Source of the DNA: Cupriavidus metallidurans CH34
Lineage (GTDB): Bacteria; Pseudomonadota; Gammaproteobacteria; Burkholderiales; Burkholderiaceae
Direction: 5' to 3'
NCBI RefSeq assembly: GCF_000196015.1
Contig: NC_007974.2
Location: forward strand, 186,001-250,000
Length of the DNA: 64,000 nucleotides
Shown: one piece after another, positions 18,942-27,311 of the stretch
Layout of the letters: each line of letters starts with the position of its first letter
Position numbering within the stretch: position 1 is the stretch's first letter
The notes under the pieces: model-generated
Seen by the model: the letters and a program-made list of their open reading frames with translations, nothing else
Told to the model about the DNA's origin: nothing
Databases searched by the model: none
Made by a program: the position numbers and the translations under genes

Positions 18942-19631
18942 GTGATCAACAAGCTATATGACTCGGTGGAATCGGCAATGGCCGACATCCACGATGGCGC
19001 CACGATCCTGATTGGCGGTTTCGGCCTGGCCGGCATGCCGGCGGAGCTGATCGACGCGCTGATCGCCCAGGGCGCGCGCGACCTGACCATCGTCAACAAC
19101 AACGCCGGCAATGGCGACACGGGCCTGGCAGCGCTGCTCAAGGCCAAGCGTGTCCGCAAGATCATTTGCTCGTTCCCGCGCCAGGCGGACTCCTACGTAT
19201 TCGACTCGCTGTTCCATGCCGGTGAAATCGAGCTGGAACTCGTGCCCCAGGGCAATCTGGCCGAGCGCATCCGCGCGGCCGGCGCCGGCATCGGCGGTTT
19301 CTTCACGCGCACGGCCTACGGCACGCCGCTGGCCGAAGGCAAGGAAACGCGCATCATCGACGGCCAGGGCTATGTGTTCGAAAAGCCGATCCACGCTGAC
19401 TTCGCGCTGATCAAGGCCGAGACCGCCGACCGCTGGGGCAATCTGGTCTATCGCAAGACCGCCCGCAACTTCGGCCCGATCATGGCCATGGCTGCCAAGT
19501 GCCCGATCGTGCAGGTCAGCAACGTAGTGGAACTGGGCGAACTCGACCCCGAGCACATCATCACGCCGGGTCTGTTCGTCAAGCGCGTGGTCAAGGTTGC
19601 AAGCGCCGCCAAGCCGGCCAGCGCGGCCTGA
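18942..19631 (+). CDS. pcaI: 3-oxoadipate CoA-transferase, subunit A
   Basis: This is subunit A of a class I CoA-transferase, 229 residues from the GTG at 18942, the start that yields the family N-terminus MINKLYDSVESAMADI. The conserved glycine-rich segment GGFGLAGMPAELI and the SENxx-less layout of A subunits are present. Together with subunit B it transfers CoA from succinyl-CoA to 3-oxoadipate. The adjoining 3-oxoadipyl-CoA thiolase supports 3-oxoadipate over acetoacetate as substrate. The open frame extends upstream to 18879, but that extension is not conserved-looking. Order pcaI-pcaJ-pcaF, with gaps of 28 bp each. Confidence 0.9.
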   Translation: MINKLYDSVESAMADIHDGATILIGGFGLAGMPAELIDALIAQGARDLTIVNNNAGNGDTGLAALLKAKRVRKIICSFPRQADSYVFDSLFHAGEIELELVPQGNLAERIRAAGAGIGGFFTRTAYGTPLAEGKETRIIDGQGYVFEKPIHADFALIKAETADRWGNLVYRKTARNFGPIMAMAAKCPIVQVSNVVELGELDPEHIITPGLFVKRVVKVASAAKPASAA

Positions 19632-19659
19632 TCCGAATCGAGCGAAGAAGGAGAAACAC

Positions 19660-20307
19660 ATGCAACGCCTGACCCGCGACCAAATGGCCGCCCGCGTGGC
19701 CAAAGACATTCCGGACGGTGCCGTGGTGAACCTCGGCATCGGCCTGCCCACCCTGGTCGGCAATCAACTGCCGGCCGACCGTGAAATCCTGCTGCACAGC
19801 GAGAACGGCCTGCTCGGCATGGGCCCCGCTCCCGCGCCGGGCGAGGAAGACGGCGACCTGATCAACGCTGGCAAGCAGCCGGTGACGATCAAGCCGGGTG
19901 GCTCGTATTTCCACCACGCCGATTCGTTCGCGATGATGCGTGGCGGCCACCTCGACTTCTGCGTGCTGGGCGCGTTCCAGGTATCGGAGAAGGGTGACCT
20001 GGCCAACTGGCATACCGGCGCACCGGGCGCCATCCCCGCCGTGGGCGGTGCGATGGACCTGGCTATCGGCGCCAAGCAGGTGTTCGTGATGATGGAGCAC
20101 CTGACCAAGCAGGGCGAAAGCAAGATCGTGTCCCAGTGCACCTATCCGCTGACCGGCATCGGCTGCGTCACGCGTGTCTACACGGACCTGGCCACGATCG
20201 ATGTGACGCCGGACGGCCTGGTTGCCCGCGACCTCGTGGACGGCCTGTCGTTCGACGAACTGCAACGCCTGACCGGCGTGCCTCTCAAGCAGGCCGTAGC
20301 CGCCTGA
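19660..20307 (+). CDS. pcaJ: 3-oxoadipate CoA-transferase, subunit B
   Basis: Subunit B of the CoA-transferase, 215 residues from the ATG at 19660, which has an AAGGAG site just upstream. It carries the catalytic glutamate in SENGLLGMGP (Glu48), the residue that forms the glutamyl-CoA thioester, and the GGAMDLAIGAKQVFVMMEH block typical of B subunits. It forms the heteromeric enzyme with pcaI. The frame is open upstream into the 3' end of pcaI, but the ATG with its ribosome-binding site is clearly the start. Confidence 0.92.
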   Translation: MQRLTRDQMAARVAKDIPDGAVVNLGIGLPTLVGNQLPADREILLHSENGLLGMGPAPAPGEEDGDLINAGKQPVTIKPGGSYFHHADSFAMMRGGHLDFCVLGAFQVSEKGDLANWHTGAPGAIPAVGGAMDLAIGAKQVFVMMEHLTKQGESKIVSQCTYPLTGIGCVTRVYTDLATIDVTPDGLVARDLVDGLSFDELQRLTGVPLKQAVAA

Positions 20308-20335
20308 CCAACCACCAAGACGAGCGAGACAGAAC

Positions 20336-21538
20336 ATGAGCGAAGCATTCATCGTTGACGCCATCCGTACCCCCATCGGCCGTTACGCCGGCAGCCTGTC
20401 CGGCGTGCGCGCGGACGACCTGGGCGCCGTGCCCCTGAAGGCCCTGATGGCCCGTAACGCCAGCGTGGACTGGTCGGCGATCGACGACGTGATCTTTGGC
20501 AACGCCAACCAGGCCGGTGAAGACAACCGCAACGTTGCGCGCATGTCGGCCCTGCTGGCTGGCCTGCCGGACGCCGTTCCCGGCGCGACGATCAACCGCC
20601 TGTGCGGTTCGGGCATGGACGCCACCGGCACCGCCGCCCGCGCCATCAAGGCTGGTGAAGCCAACCTGATGATTTCCGGCGGCGTGGAAAGCATGAGCCG
20701 CGCCCCGTTCGTCATGGGCAAGGCCACCTCGGCCTTCTCGCGTGACGCGCAGATCTTCGACACGACCATCGGCTGGCGTTTCATCAACCCGGCGATGCGC
20801 GCCGCCTACGGCGTGGACTCGATGCCCGAGACCGCCGAGAACGTGGCGACCGACTACAAGATCGGCCGTGAAGACCAGGATCTGATGGCGCTGCGCAGCC
20901 AGGAGAAGGCATCGCGCGCGCAAGCCGACGGCACGCTGGCGCAGGAAATCACCCCGGTGACGATTCCGCAGAAGAAGGGCGACGCCATCGTGGTCGACCG
21001 CGACGAACATCCGCGTGCCACGAGCATGGAAGCGCTGGCCAAGCTGCGCGGCGTGGTGCGTCCGGACGGCACGGTGACCGCCGGTAACGCCTCGGGCGTG
21101 AACGATGGCGCGTGCGCGCTGCTGCTGGCCAGCGAAGCGGGCCTGAAGCAGCACGGCCTGAAGCCGCGTGCCCGCATCGTTGGCATGGCAACGGCTGGTG
21201 TGGCACCGCGCGTGATGGGTATCGGCCCGGCGCCGGCCACGCAGAAGCTGATGAAGCAACTGGGCATGACGCTGGACCAGATCGACGTGATCGAACTGAA
21301 CGAAGCGTTCGCCGCGCAAGGCCTGGCCGTACTGCGTCAACTGGGCATCGCCGACGACGACAAGCGTGTGAACCCGAACGGCGGCGCCATCGCACTGGGC
21401 CACCCGCTCGGCATGAGCGGCGCGCGTCTGGTGACGACCGCGATGTACCAGCTGGAGCGCACTGGTGGCCGCTTCGCGCTGTGCACGATGTGCATCGGCG
21501 TGGGCCAGGGCATCGCCATGGTGATCGAGCGCGTTTGA
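20336..21538 (+). CDS. pcaF: 3-oxoadipyl-CoA thiolase
   Basis: This 400-residue thiolase cleaves 3-oxoadipyl-CoA to succinyl-CoA and acetyl-CoA, the last step of the beta-ketoadipate pathway. The acyl-accepting Cys90 lies in [10 protein letters not shown]. The C-terminal catalytic motifs [11 protein letters not shown] and [10 protein letters not shown] are intact. The segment [15 protein letters not shown] is characteristic of PcaF rather than general acetyl-CoA acetyltransferases. It closes the pcaIJF operon and is followed by a strong hairpin. Confidence 0.93.
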   Translation: MSEAFIVDAIRTPIGRYAGSLSGVRADDLGAVPLKALMARNASVDWSAIDDVIFGNANQAGEDNRNVARMSALLAGLPDAVPGATINRLCGSGMDATGTAARAIKAGEANLMISGGVESMSRAPFVMGKATSAFSRDAQIFDTTIGWRFINPAMRAAYGVDSMPETAENVATDYKIGREDQDLMALRSQEKASRAQADGTLAQEITPVTIPQKKGDAIVVDRDEHPRATSMEALAKLRGVVRPDGTVTAGNASGVNDGACALLLASEAGLKQHGLKPRARIVGMATAGVAPRVMGIGPAPATQKLMKQLGMTLDQIDVIELNEAFAAQGLAVLRQLGIADDDKRVNPNGGAIALGHPLGMSGARLVTTAMYQLERTGGRFALCTMCIGVGQGIAMVIERV

Positions 21539-21580
21539 TGGCTTGATGCATGGCTACCGGCCGATGCCAGTGGTCATGCG

Positions 21581-21612
21581 CTCCTCTCTCCCGCGCAGGT
21601 GGGAGAGAGGAG
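21581..21612. repeat. Perfect 12-bp-stem hairpin after pcaF
   Basis: CTCCTCTCTCCC and GGGAGAGAGGAG form a perfect 12-bp stem around an 8-base loop, 43 bp after the pcaF stop. There is no T-run, so it may act as a processing or barrier hairpin. Its CTCTCCCGC core is shared with the hairpin at 48828-48854, which suggests a dispersed intergenic element. Confidence 0.6.
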
Positions 21613-21797
21613 TTACCGAAGCAAAACAGTAGAAGTTTCAGTTTCCCTTGCTTCCCGTCGTTAATTCATGCGGGAAGTTTCAGTGGTGTCTCTTCCCCAA
21701 CGAGGTAGAGCATCGCGGCCAGGCCGACGGGCTCGCCGGCTTCGCCGCATTTTTTCTGATTTGACCGGCCGCTTGCGTGCCGGTGCGGAGTACCGAG

Positions 21798-22529
21798 ATG
21801 TCCCTTCCTGTTGCCACCCTGGTCACTGGCGCCAGTTCCGGAATCGGCCGAGCCATTGCGGAAATGCTGCTCGCCGATGGTGTGACGCGTGTCATCAACG
21901 TCGACTATGCAGCGCCGACGTGGTCGCACCCGAACATGACCTTTTTCCAGGCCGATCTGACCAATGCCGATGCCACGCGCGCGGTGGCGGAGCAGGTGAC
22001 GTCTCAGTTCGCCGTGACGCGGCTCGTCAACAATGCCGGCGCCACGCGCCCCGGCACGGCTGACACGGCCACGGCGGAAGATCTCGATTACGTCGTGGGC
22101 CTGACCCTGCAGGCCACGATGCTGCTGACACAGGCCTGCCTGCCCGCGATGCGCGCGGCGGGGTTTGGCCGCATCGTCAACATGGCTTCGCGCGCGGCGC
22201 TGGGCAAGCCCGAACGCGTGGTGTATTCCGCTGCCAAGGCTGGGCTGGTTGGCATGACCCGAACGCTGGCGATGGAGCTGGGCGGCGACGGCATCACCGT
22301 CAACGCCGTGGCACCGGGTCCCATCGCCACCGAGCTGTTCCGCCGGAGTAATCCGGAGGGCAGCGAACAGACACGGCGCATTCTCGCAAGCATCGCCGTG
22401 AAACGCATGGGAACGCCGGAAGACGTGGCGCGTGCCTCGCTGTTCTTCCTTGCACCCGAGAATGGTTTCGTGACGGGACAGGTCCTGTACGTCTGCGGCG
22501 GAACCACGCTGGGTGTGGCACCCGTATAA
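21798..22529 (+). CDS. Short-chain dehydrogenase/reductase
   Basis: This 243-residue protein is a classical SDR NAD(P)-dependent oxidoreductase. The cofactor motif is TGASSGIGRAIAEML near residues 8-22, followed by NNAG, and the catalytic Tyr/Lys pair is in YSAAKAG. The ATG at 21798 is used because it sits behind a purine-rich GCGGAG site and gives the normal N-terminus, while the frame extends seven codons upstream. The acidic residue after beta-2 (VINVDYA) hints at NAD preference. The substrate is unknown. It lies downstream of pcaF but beyond a hairpin, so linkage is uncertain. Confidence 0.88.
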   Translation: MSLPVATLVTGASSGIGRAIAEMLLADGVTRVINVDYAAPTWSHPNMTFFQADLTNADATRAVAEQVTSQFAVTRLVNNAGATRPGTADTATAEDLDYVVGLTLQATMLLTQACLPAMRAAGFGRIVNMASRAALGKPERVVYSAAKAGLVGMTRTLAMELGGDGITVNAVAPGPIATELFRRSNPEGSEQTRRILASIAVKRMGTPEDVARASLFFLAPENGFVTGQVLYVCGGTTLGVAPV

Positions 22530-22632
22530 GAAAGTGCCCGCCCCCCAGGCACGGGGCGGAATAGCGGTTCAAAGCATTACGTCCGCAGTAAGCCAGATGG
22601 CTAGCGGACGTGCATCACTCCTGGAGCACAAG

Positions 22633-23637
22633 ATGAGTATCACCAAGCAAACGTCGAAGGCGCGCAGACGCCTGCTGGCCGTAGGCGTGGCACTGGCAAC
22701 TGGTGTTGCCGCCATGACCGGCGCCCAAGCGCAGGGCACCTATCCGACCAAGCCGATCACCATGATCGTGCCGTTCTCGGCAGGTGGCACCACCGATATC
22801 CTGGCCCGCATCGTCGGCCTGCAACTGGGCAAGGCGCTCGGCCAGCCCGTCGTGATCGACAACCGTCCGGGCGCGGGCGGCAACATCGGCGCATCGCTGG
22901 CCGCGAAGGCGCCGGGCGATGGCTACACGCTGTTCATGGGCACCATCGGCACGCACGCGATCAACCAGTCGCTGTACTCGAAGCTGCCGTACGACCCGGT
23001 CAAGGACTTCGCGCCGATCACGCGCGTGGCCATGGTGCCGAACATCGTCGTGGTGAACCCGAAGGTGCCGGTCAACAACATCAAGGAACTGATCGCCTAC
23101 GTGAAGGCCAACCCGGACAAGCTGTCGTATGGCTCGTCGGGCAGCGGTTCGTCGATGCACCTGTCGGGTGAACTGTTCAACTCGATGACGGGCCTGCACA
23201 TCCAGCACATCCCGTACAAGGGTAGCGCTCCGGCCGTGAACGACCTGCTGGGTAACCAGATCGGCCTGATGTTCGACAACATGCCGTCGTCGTACCCGCA
23301 CGTGAAGGCCGGCAAGTTGCGCGCCATCGCCGTGACCTCGGCCAAGCGCTCGCCGGCTCTGCCGAACGTGCCGACCGTGGCCGAGTCGGGCGTGCCCGGC
23401 TATGAAGCCACGTCGTGGTTCGCGCTGTACGCCACGGGCGGCACGCCGCAGGCCGTCGTCGATCGCCTGAACGCCGAAGTGGTGAAGATTCTTGCCATGC
23501 CGGAAGTGAAGAAGCAGATGGCCGAGCAGGGTGCCGAACCGCATCCGGAAAAGCCGGCTGAACTGGCTGCCTTCATGAAGTCCGAGGCCGCCAAGTGGGC
23601 CAAGGTGGTGAAGGCTTCTGGCGCGACCGTGGACTGA
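22633..23637 (+). CDS. Bug-family tripartite tricarboxylate transporter receptor
   Basis: This 334-residue periplasmic binding protein belongs to the Bug/TctC family, greatly expanded in beta-proteobacteria. It has a signal peptide (residues 1-36, ending AQAQ), then YPTKPITMIVPFSAGGTTD, RPGAGGNIGA and a C-terminal lobe with GVPGYEATSWFALYA. Bug proteins bind carboxylates such as dicarboxylates or aromatic acids. No TctA/TctB membrane genes are adjacent, as is usual for orphan Bug genes. The ATG at 22633 follows a GGAG site, and a strong terminator follows the gene. Confidence 0.9.
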   Translation: MSITKQTSKARRRLLAVGVALATGVAAMTGAQAQGTYPTKPITMIVPFSAGGTTDILARIVGLQLGKALGQPVVIDNRPGAGGNIGASLAAKAPGDGYTLFMGTIGTHAINQSLYSKLPYDPVKDFAPITRVAMVPNIVVVNPKVPVNNIKELIAYVKANPDKLSYGSSGSGSSMHLSGELFNSMTGLHIQHIPYKGSAPAVNDLLGNQIGLMFDNMPSSYPHVKAGKLRAIAVTSAKRSPALPNVPTVAESGVPGYEATSWFALYATGGTPQAVVDRLNAEVVKILAMPEVKKQMAEQGAEPHPEKPAELAAFMKSEAAKWAKVVKASGATVD

Positions 23638-23666
23638 TCTCCCGGATCGACCCAGGTCGCCGAAGA

Positions 23667-23706
23667 CCGGCCAGCAGGTATCGCGCCTGCTGGCCGGTTT
23701 TTTTTT
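23667..23706 (+). terminator. Rho-independent terminator of the Bug gene
   Basis: A perfect 12-bp stem (CCGGCCAGCAGG/CCTGCTGGCCGG) with a 7-base loop is followed at once by nine T residues. It lies 30 bp after the stop of the Bug receptor gene. Confidence 0.95.
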
Positions 23707-23727
23707 GGTGGGAATCCTCTTCAGAAA

Positions 23728-23756
23728 AGAAAAGCCCGCGACGTTCGTCGCGGGCT
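23728..23756 (-). terminator. Rho-independent terminator for the leftward small gene
   Basis: An 11-bp perfect stem (AGCCCGCGACG/CGTCGCGGGCT, 23733-23756) with a two-base loop has an A-rich left flank (AAAAGAAA). On the minus strand this reads as hairpin plus T-run. It fits the leftward gene at 23834-24043. Confidence 0.85.
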
Positions 23757-23833
23757 GAATCCCAGGTCCTTGGCGGACAGGAGGAGACAATCGACAGACT
23801 TGCGGTGGCTGCATTCTCACCGCAGTAAAGGCA

Positions 23834-24043
23834 TCAGCTCAGGCTGTACTTGACGACCTGTTCTTCCACACCCACGAAACGCACCAGTTGCCGCAGGCCG
23901 CTGGCGTATTCCTTGATGTGATGGCCCTCCGGGGTATCGGGGAGCCGGTAATAGAACGGCGCCGTTCCGGCGCGCGTGCGGGTGACAGGCTTCGTCGCCT
24001 CGGCTGCGGCTGTGCCGGCGGTCGCATCCGGTCTTGCGTTCAT
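23834..24043 (-). CDS. Hypothetical 69-residue protein
   Basis: This small leftward gene encodes MNARPDATAGTAAAEAT..., with a disordered Ala/Thr N-terminal third and a more ordered remainder (FYYRLPDTPEGHHIKEYASG, then LRQLVRFVGVEEQVVKYSLS). The ATG at 24043 is preceded by a GGGAG site at proper spacing, and a dedicated terminator lies downstream, so the gene is probably expressed on its own. I do not recognise a family. It has no signal peptide or membrane helix and is predicted to be cytoplasmic. Confidence 0.7.
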   Translation of the reverse strand: MNARPDATAGTAAAEATKPVTRTRAGTAPFYYRLPDTPEGHHIKEYASGLRQLVRFVGVEEQVVKYSLS

Positions 24044-24192
24044 GGACAACTCCCGGGTAGCGCATGGCGCGGAACGTTGGGCCGGTAGAAGGGCACGCGC
24101 ATGCGGGGTGGCAATGTCTGGAATGTATTGCAGATTATCGGGAAATGCCATTTCGATTTTTTTACATCAGTATCGTAATAATTGACTAAATT

Positions 24193-24232
24193 GTCATGAA
24201 TGCAAGTATTTGTGCCGTCACTTGCACATGAC
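24193..24232. promoter_or_regulatory. Inverted repeat in the divergent intergenic region
   Basis: GTCATGAATGCAAGT (24193-24207) and ACTTGCACATGAC (24220-24232) form an inverted repeat with a two-base offset. The inner TGCAAGT/ACTTGCA arms are perfect and 12 bp apart. The region lies between the small leftward gene and padR and is locally AT-rich, so it is a plausible regulator-binding site for one or both promoters. Confidence 0.5.
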
Positions 24233-24303
24233 TGGTTTCGATGCGCGCATGTCAGTGGATATCGGCATGACGTGACGTGACTTGCGCGTTACCATAGCGC
24301 CAC

Positions 24304-24329
24304 CTGACCATTTCACTGAACTTGGTCAG
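24304..24329. promoter_or_regulatory. Inverted repeat just upstream of the PadR gene
   Basis: CTGACCA and TGGTCAG are perfect 7-bp arms separated by 12 bp, with TTCACTGAA between them adding symmetry. The site is 40 bp before the padR start, so autoregulation by the PadR dimer is a reasonable guess. This is inference from position only. Confidence 0.5.
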
Positions 24330-24369
24330 CATCATCCATGCCAGCGATCCCGTCGCACCTATCGGCCGA

Positions 24370-24939
24370 ATGTCCACCCAACACGCTCTCCTGATATCCC
24401 TGATCGAAAAGCCATCCTCGGGCTACGATCTCGCGCGCCGGTTCGACAAGTCGATCGGTTATTTCTGGCACGCCACTCACCAGCAGATCTATCGGGAGCT
24501 GGGGCGGATGGCCGAATTGGGCTGGATTGCCTCGGACGAGCCGGAAGTCACCGTCGACGGAGACGGGGCGGAGAAGAAGGGCCGCAAGAAGGTCTACCGG
24601 GTGTTGCCCGCCGGGCACGACGAACTGGTGCGATGGGTGCTTGCGCCCGTTCAGGGGCTGGACCAGCGCGAGGAGATCCTGGTCAAGCTGCGTGCCGATG
24701 CCGCGATCGGGCCGCTAGGCCTGGACAAGGAGATGGGGCGACTGATTGCATTGCACGAGGCGCGGCTGGAAACATACCGGGGGATCGAGCGCAAGGATTT
24801 CTCCGGCACGCTCGATCGCCGGCAGCAGATCCAGTACGCATTGCTCCAGCGCGGCATCCAGTTTCAGGAAAGCTGGCTCGCATGGGGCAGGTCGCTGCTA
24901 CCGCTGCTCACTGCCACGGGCAGTGGCGTCAAGGACTGA
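24370..24939 (+). CDS. PadR-family transcriptional regulator
   Basis: This 189-residue protein has the PadR winged-helix N-terminus (HALLISLIEKPSSGYDLARRF, then HATHQQIYRELGRMAELGWI). A wing follows with a long charged insert (EKKGRKKVYRVLPAGHDEL), then the C-terminal Vir-like helical dimerisation domain with LVRWVLAP. PadR proteins repress stress or aromatic-acid genes until a phenolic ligand binds. The ATG at 24370 gives the family start, though its ribosome-binding site is weak and an in-frame TTG exists at 24322. Its target may be the convergent or neighbouring genes. Confidence 0.88.
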   Translation: MSTQHALLISLIEKPSSGYDLARRFDKSIGYFWHATHQQIYRELGRMAELGWIASDEPEVTVDGDGAEKKGRKKVYRVLPAGHDELVRWVLAPVQGLDQREEILVKLRADAAIGPLGLDKEMGRLIALHEARLETYRGIERKDFSGTLDRRQQIQYALLQRGIQFQESWLAWGRSLLPLLTATGSGVKD

Positions 24940-24957
24940 CGACGGGCGTCGTCAGTC
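24934..24957. terminator. Hairpin between convergent padR and nitronate monooxygenase genes
   Basis: GACTGACGAC and GTCGTCAGTC form a perfect 10-bp stem around GGGC. The stem includes the padR stop codon and lies between the two convergent genes, so it can serve both strands. T-runs are poor. Confidence 0.55.
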
Positions 24958-24972
24958 TTCAGGCTACAAACT

Positions 24973-25962
24973 TCAGGCCAGATCCACGGCACGTGCCGCG
25001 CCGGCCGGCGCAGCCAGGCCCAGACGGCGGCGTGCGAGCGCGTACTCTTCCACGAAGCGGCGCACCAGCTCGGCGGCCGGCACCACACGCTTGATGGCGC
25101 CGACACCTTGGCCAGCGCCCCAGATGTCCTTCCAGGCCTTGGCGCTGCCCGATCCGAAATTCATCTTCGACGCATCCGAGGTCGGCAGCGCTGCCGGGTC
25201 CAGACCTGCGCGGACGATGCTCTCGCGCAGGTAGTTGCCGTGCACGCCCGTGAACAGGTTCGAGTAGACGATATCGTCGGCGGAGCTGTCGACGATCATC
25301 TGCTTGTACGCATCCTGAGCATTGGCTTCGAGCGTGGCGATGAAGGCCGAGCCGATATAGCCCAGATCGGCGCCCGCAGCCTGAGCGGCCAGCACGGCAT
25401 CGCCGCTGGCAATCGCGCCCGACAGCAGCAAGGGACCGTCGAACCATTCGCGGATCTCATGCAGCAGCGCGAACGGCGACAGCGTGCCGGCGTGGCCGCC
25501 CGCGCCAGCAGCAACGGCGATCAGCCCGTCTGCGCCCTTCTCGATGGCCTTGCGTGCGAACGTGTTGTTGATCACGTCGTGCAGCACGATGCCACCGTAG
25601 GAGTGCACGGCCTCGTTGACTTCGACACGCGCGCCCAGCGAGGTGATGACGATGGGCACCTTGTAGCGCACGCACATTTCCAGGTCGTGCTCGAGCCGGT
25701 CATTGGACTTGTGCACGATCTGGTTGACCGCGAACGGCGCGGCCGGGCGGTCGGGGTGCTTGGCGTTGTGCTCGCCGAGTTCGGTGGTGATCCGGTCCAG
25801 CCATTCCTCCAGCTTTTCCGCCGGCCGCGCATTCAGCGCGGGGAACGATCCGACCACGCCGGCCTTGCACTGGGCGATGACGAGATCGGGATTGGAAATG
25901 ATGAACAGCGGCGAGCAGACAGCCGGTAGCGACAGGTTCTGCAGCAGGGCGGGAAGGGCCAT
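24973..25962 (-). CDS. Nitronate monooxygenase (2-nitropropane dioxygenase family)
   Basis: This 329-residue leftward gene encodes an FMN-dependent nitronate monooxygenase-type protein. Family segments are visible in order: SPLFIISNPDLVIAQCKAGV at the N-terminus, VAAGAGGHAG with the catalytic histidine, PLLLSGAIASGDAVLAAQAAGADLGYIGSAF (FMN phosphate site), and a C-terminal AGQGVGAIKRVVPAAELV. These enzymes oxidise alkyl nitronates such as propionate 3-nitronate. A GAGAG site precedes the ATG. The promoter region carries an 18-bp palindrome, so expression is probably controlled by a dimeric repressor. Confidence 0.9.
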   Translation of the reverse strand: MALPALLQNLSLPAVCSPLFIISNPDLVIAQCKAGVVGSFPALNARPAEKLEEWLDRITTELGEHNAKHPDRPAAPFAVNQIVHKSNDRLEHDLEMCVRYKVPIVITSLGARVEVNEAVHSYGGIVLHDVINNTFARKAIEKGADGLIAVAAGAGGHAGTLSPFALLHEIREWFDGPLLLSGAIASGDAVLAAQAAGADLGYIGSAFIATLEANAQDAYKQMIVDSSADDIVYSNLFTGVHGNYLRESIVRAGLDPAALPTSDASKMNFGSGSAKAWKDIWGAGQGVGAIKRVVPAAELVRRFVEEYALARRRLGLAAPAGAARAVDLA

Positions 25963-25995
25963 GACGGATCTCTCGTTCAGCGGTTGAGTTGAATT

Positions 25996-26013
25996 TATGC
26001 AACTGGTTGCATA
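25996..26013. promoter_or_regulatory. 18-bp palindromic operator in the nmo/recombinase intergenic region
   Basis: TATGCAAC-TG-GTTGCATA is a perfect 18-bp palindrome 34 bp upstream of the nitronate monooxygenase start, between two divergent genes. The half-site TGCAAC is typical of MarR-type operators. No MarR gene is in the window, so the regulator is unknown. Confidence 0.65.
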
Positions 26014-26142
26014 GTGGGTGCCAAGGTATCACGCGATGACTCCCATGTGCAACTGCCGGAGGGCTACGATCGCGGGATCCAGTGGCCCTTTGTCTACAAT
26101 GAGGACGTTGCTTTGCATACTCAGAGCGGGAGAGCGTTGGTC

Positions 26143-27219
26143 ATGACCCAGGCAAGTGCCGATTTCGTTACGGCGGACGGCGAGACACCGGCCACCTCCG
26201 GCGATCTGTTCGATGCTGACCTCGACGCTTGGCGAAAGCACCCGGACCGCGCCTTCGACGGCTGGCTTGCGCGACACGGTTTTCGCCACGGCACCGCCGT
26301 GGTCTATCGGGCGATGTGGGGCAAGCTGCTGCGCTGGTCAGGTGAGCAAGGACTAACACCGCTGACGTGGTCGGCCGCACAGATCGGCGCGTTCCTGGAT
26401 GCCCAGAATCTGCACAAGCGTCACCGCTACCGTTACGCGCGGCTGATCGAACGCGTTTTCCATCATCTGTCCCAGTTGCAGCAGAATCTGCACAACCCCG
26501 CCAGCCAGGCCGTCAAGTCGCATCTCGCCGACGGCGAGAACGATCCGACCGCCTTTCTGTTACCTGGCGAGCGCGACCTGCTGGTGGCCCGCATCCTGGC
26601 ACCGGCGCCCGAGCCGGTTGCCGAGGCCGCCCGCCCGGACAGCCAGGCCATTTCGCCAAAGCAATGGAAACGCGCCCGCGATGTCGCGCTTCTCGCGGTC
26701 CTGCTGGGTGGCGGACTCAAGGTGGCGGAGGCGCGGGCGCTGCGCGTGGAGGCGATCGAAGGTTTGGGTGGCGGCGCGATGGCGATTCGCATGGTCCGGA
26801 CGGACAACGGGCGGGCGTACACCGTCCCCTTGTTCGGGTTTGTCCATGCACCGCTGCGCCGCTGGCTGGAGACGCGGGCGGCAGCGGAGACATTAGGCGA
26901 TCTCGTGTTCCCGGCCATGACCAACGGCCGTGCCATGCACGCGGCATCGGTGTATCGCCGCGTCGAGATCCTGCTCGAAGAGGCCGGCGTGCTGGCGGGC
27001 CGCAGCGAACGGGCGTCGCCCCAGACACTGCGGAATACCTGCGGCGCCATGCACTTCGATGCAGGAACGCCGCCGGCGGCGGTGGCCCAGTTGCTGGGGA
27101 TGCGCGATATGGAGTCTGGCTGGCGGCTGCGGGCAGCTTATGAAGCGTGGCAGGCCCGCACCGGGCTTCCGGTCATGGGCAGGCCGCTTTCGCGCCCGAA
27201 TGGTGGAAGCGGCGCATGA
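26143..27219 (+). CDS. Degenerate tyrosine-recombinase-like protein
   Basis: This protein (358 residues from the ATG at 26143) has the outline of a phage-integrase-family protein. An N-terminal SAM-like/core-binding domain (YRAMWGKLLRWSGEQGL) is followed by a C-terminal catalytic-fold domain. The ATG is chosen for its GGGAGAG site at 26128-26134, although the frame is open from a GTG at 26014. Most catalytic positions are changed: GLKVAEARAL has Lys instead of the first Arg, SPQTLRNT keeps Arg but lacks the His, and LLGMRD replaces the LLGH motif. A candidate Tyr remains in RAAYEAW. It probably binds DNA without recombining it. No att sites or other mobile genes are near. Confidence 0.75.
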   Translation: MTQASADFVTADGETPATSGDLFDADLDAWRKHPDRAFDGWLARHGFRHGTAVVYRAMWGKLLRWSGEQGLTPLTWSAAQIGAFLDAQNLHKRHRYRYARLIERVFHHLSQLQQNLHNPASQAVKSHLADGENDPTAFLLPGERDLLVARILAPAPEPVAEAARPDSQAISPKQWKRARDVALLAVLLGGGLKVAEARALRVEAIEGLGGGAMAIRMVRTDNGRAYTVPLFGFVHAPLRRWLETRAAAETLGDLVFPAMTNGRAMHAASVYRRVEILLEEAGVLAGRSERASPQTLRNTCGAMHFDAGTPPAAVAQLLGMRDMESGWRLRAAYEAWQARTGLPVMGRPLSRPNGGSGA

Positions 27220-27311
27220 TACATATCGCAGCCGTAAAGACGCACGGTTATGATGGCAGCCCACTCGGTGAGCGAGCGACGTGAACCCAATCCAGATCCT
27301 TGAAGATTTCC

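Noticed and set aside
18661..18945. A 94-codon open frame upstream of pcaI
   Set aside because: It has no ribosome site, begins inside the palindrome with TTG and shows no family. It is more likely leader DNA.
26014..26142. Longer start (GTG at 26014) for the recombinase-like protein
   Set aside because: It begins directly against the palindrome, and the ATG at 26143 has a GGGAGAG site at good spacing. The longer form cannot be excluded.
26143..27219. Functional integrase of a genomic island
   Set aside because: Catalytic residues are largely replaced and no tRNA gene, att repeats or mobile genes are nearby.
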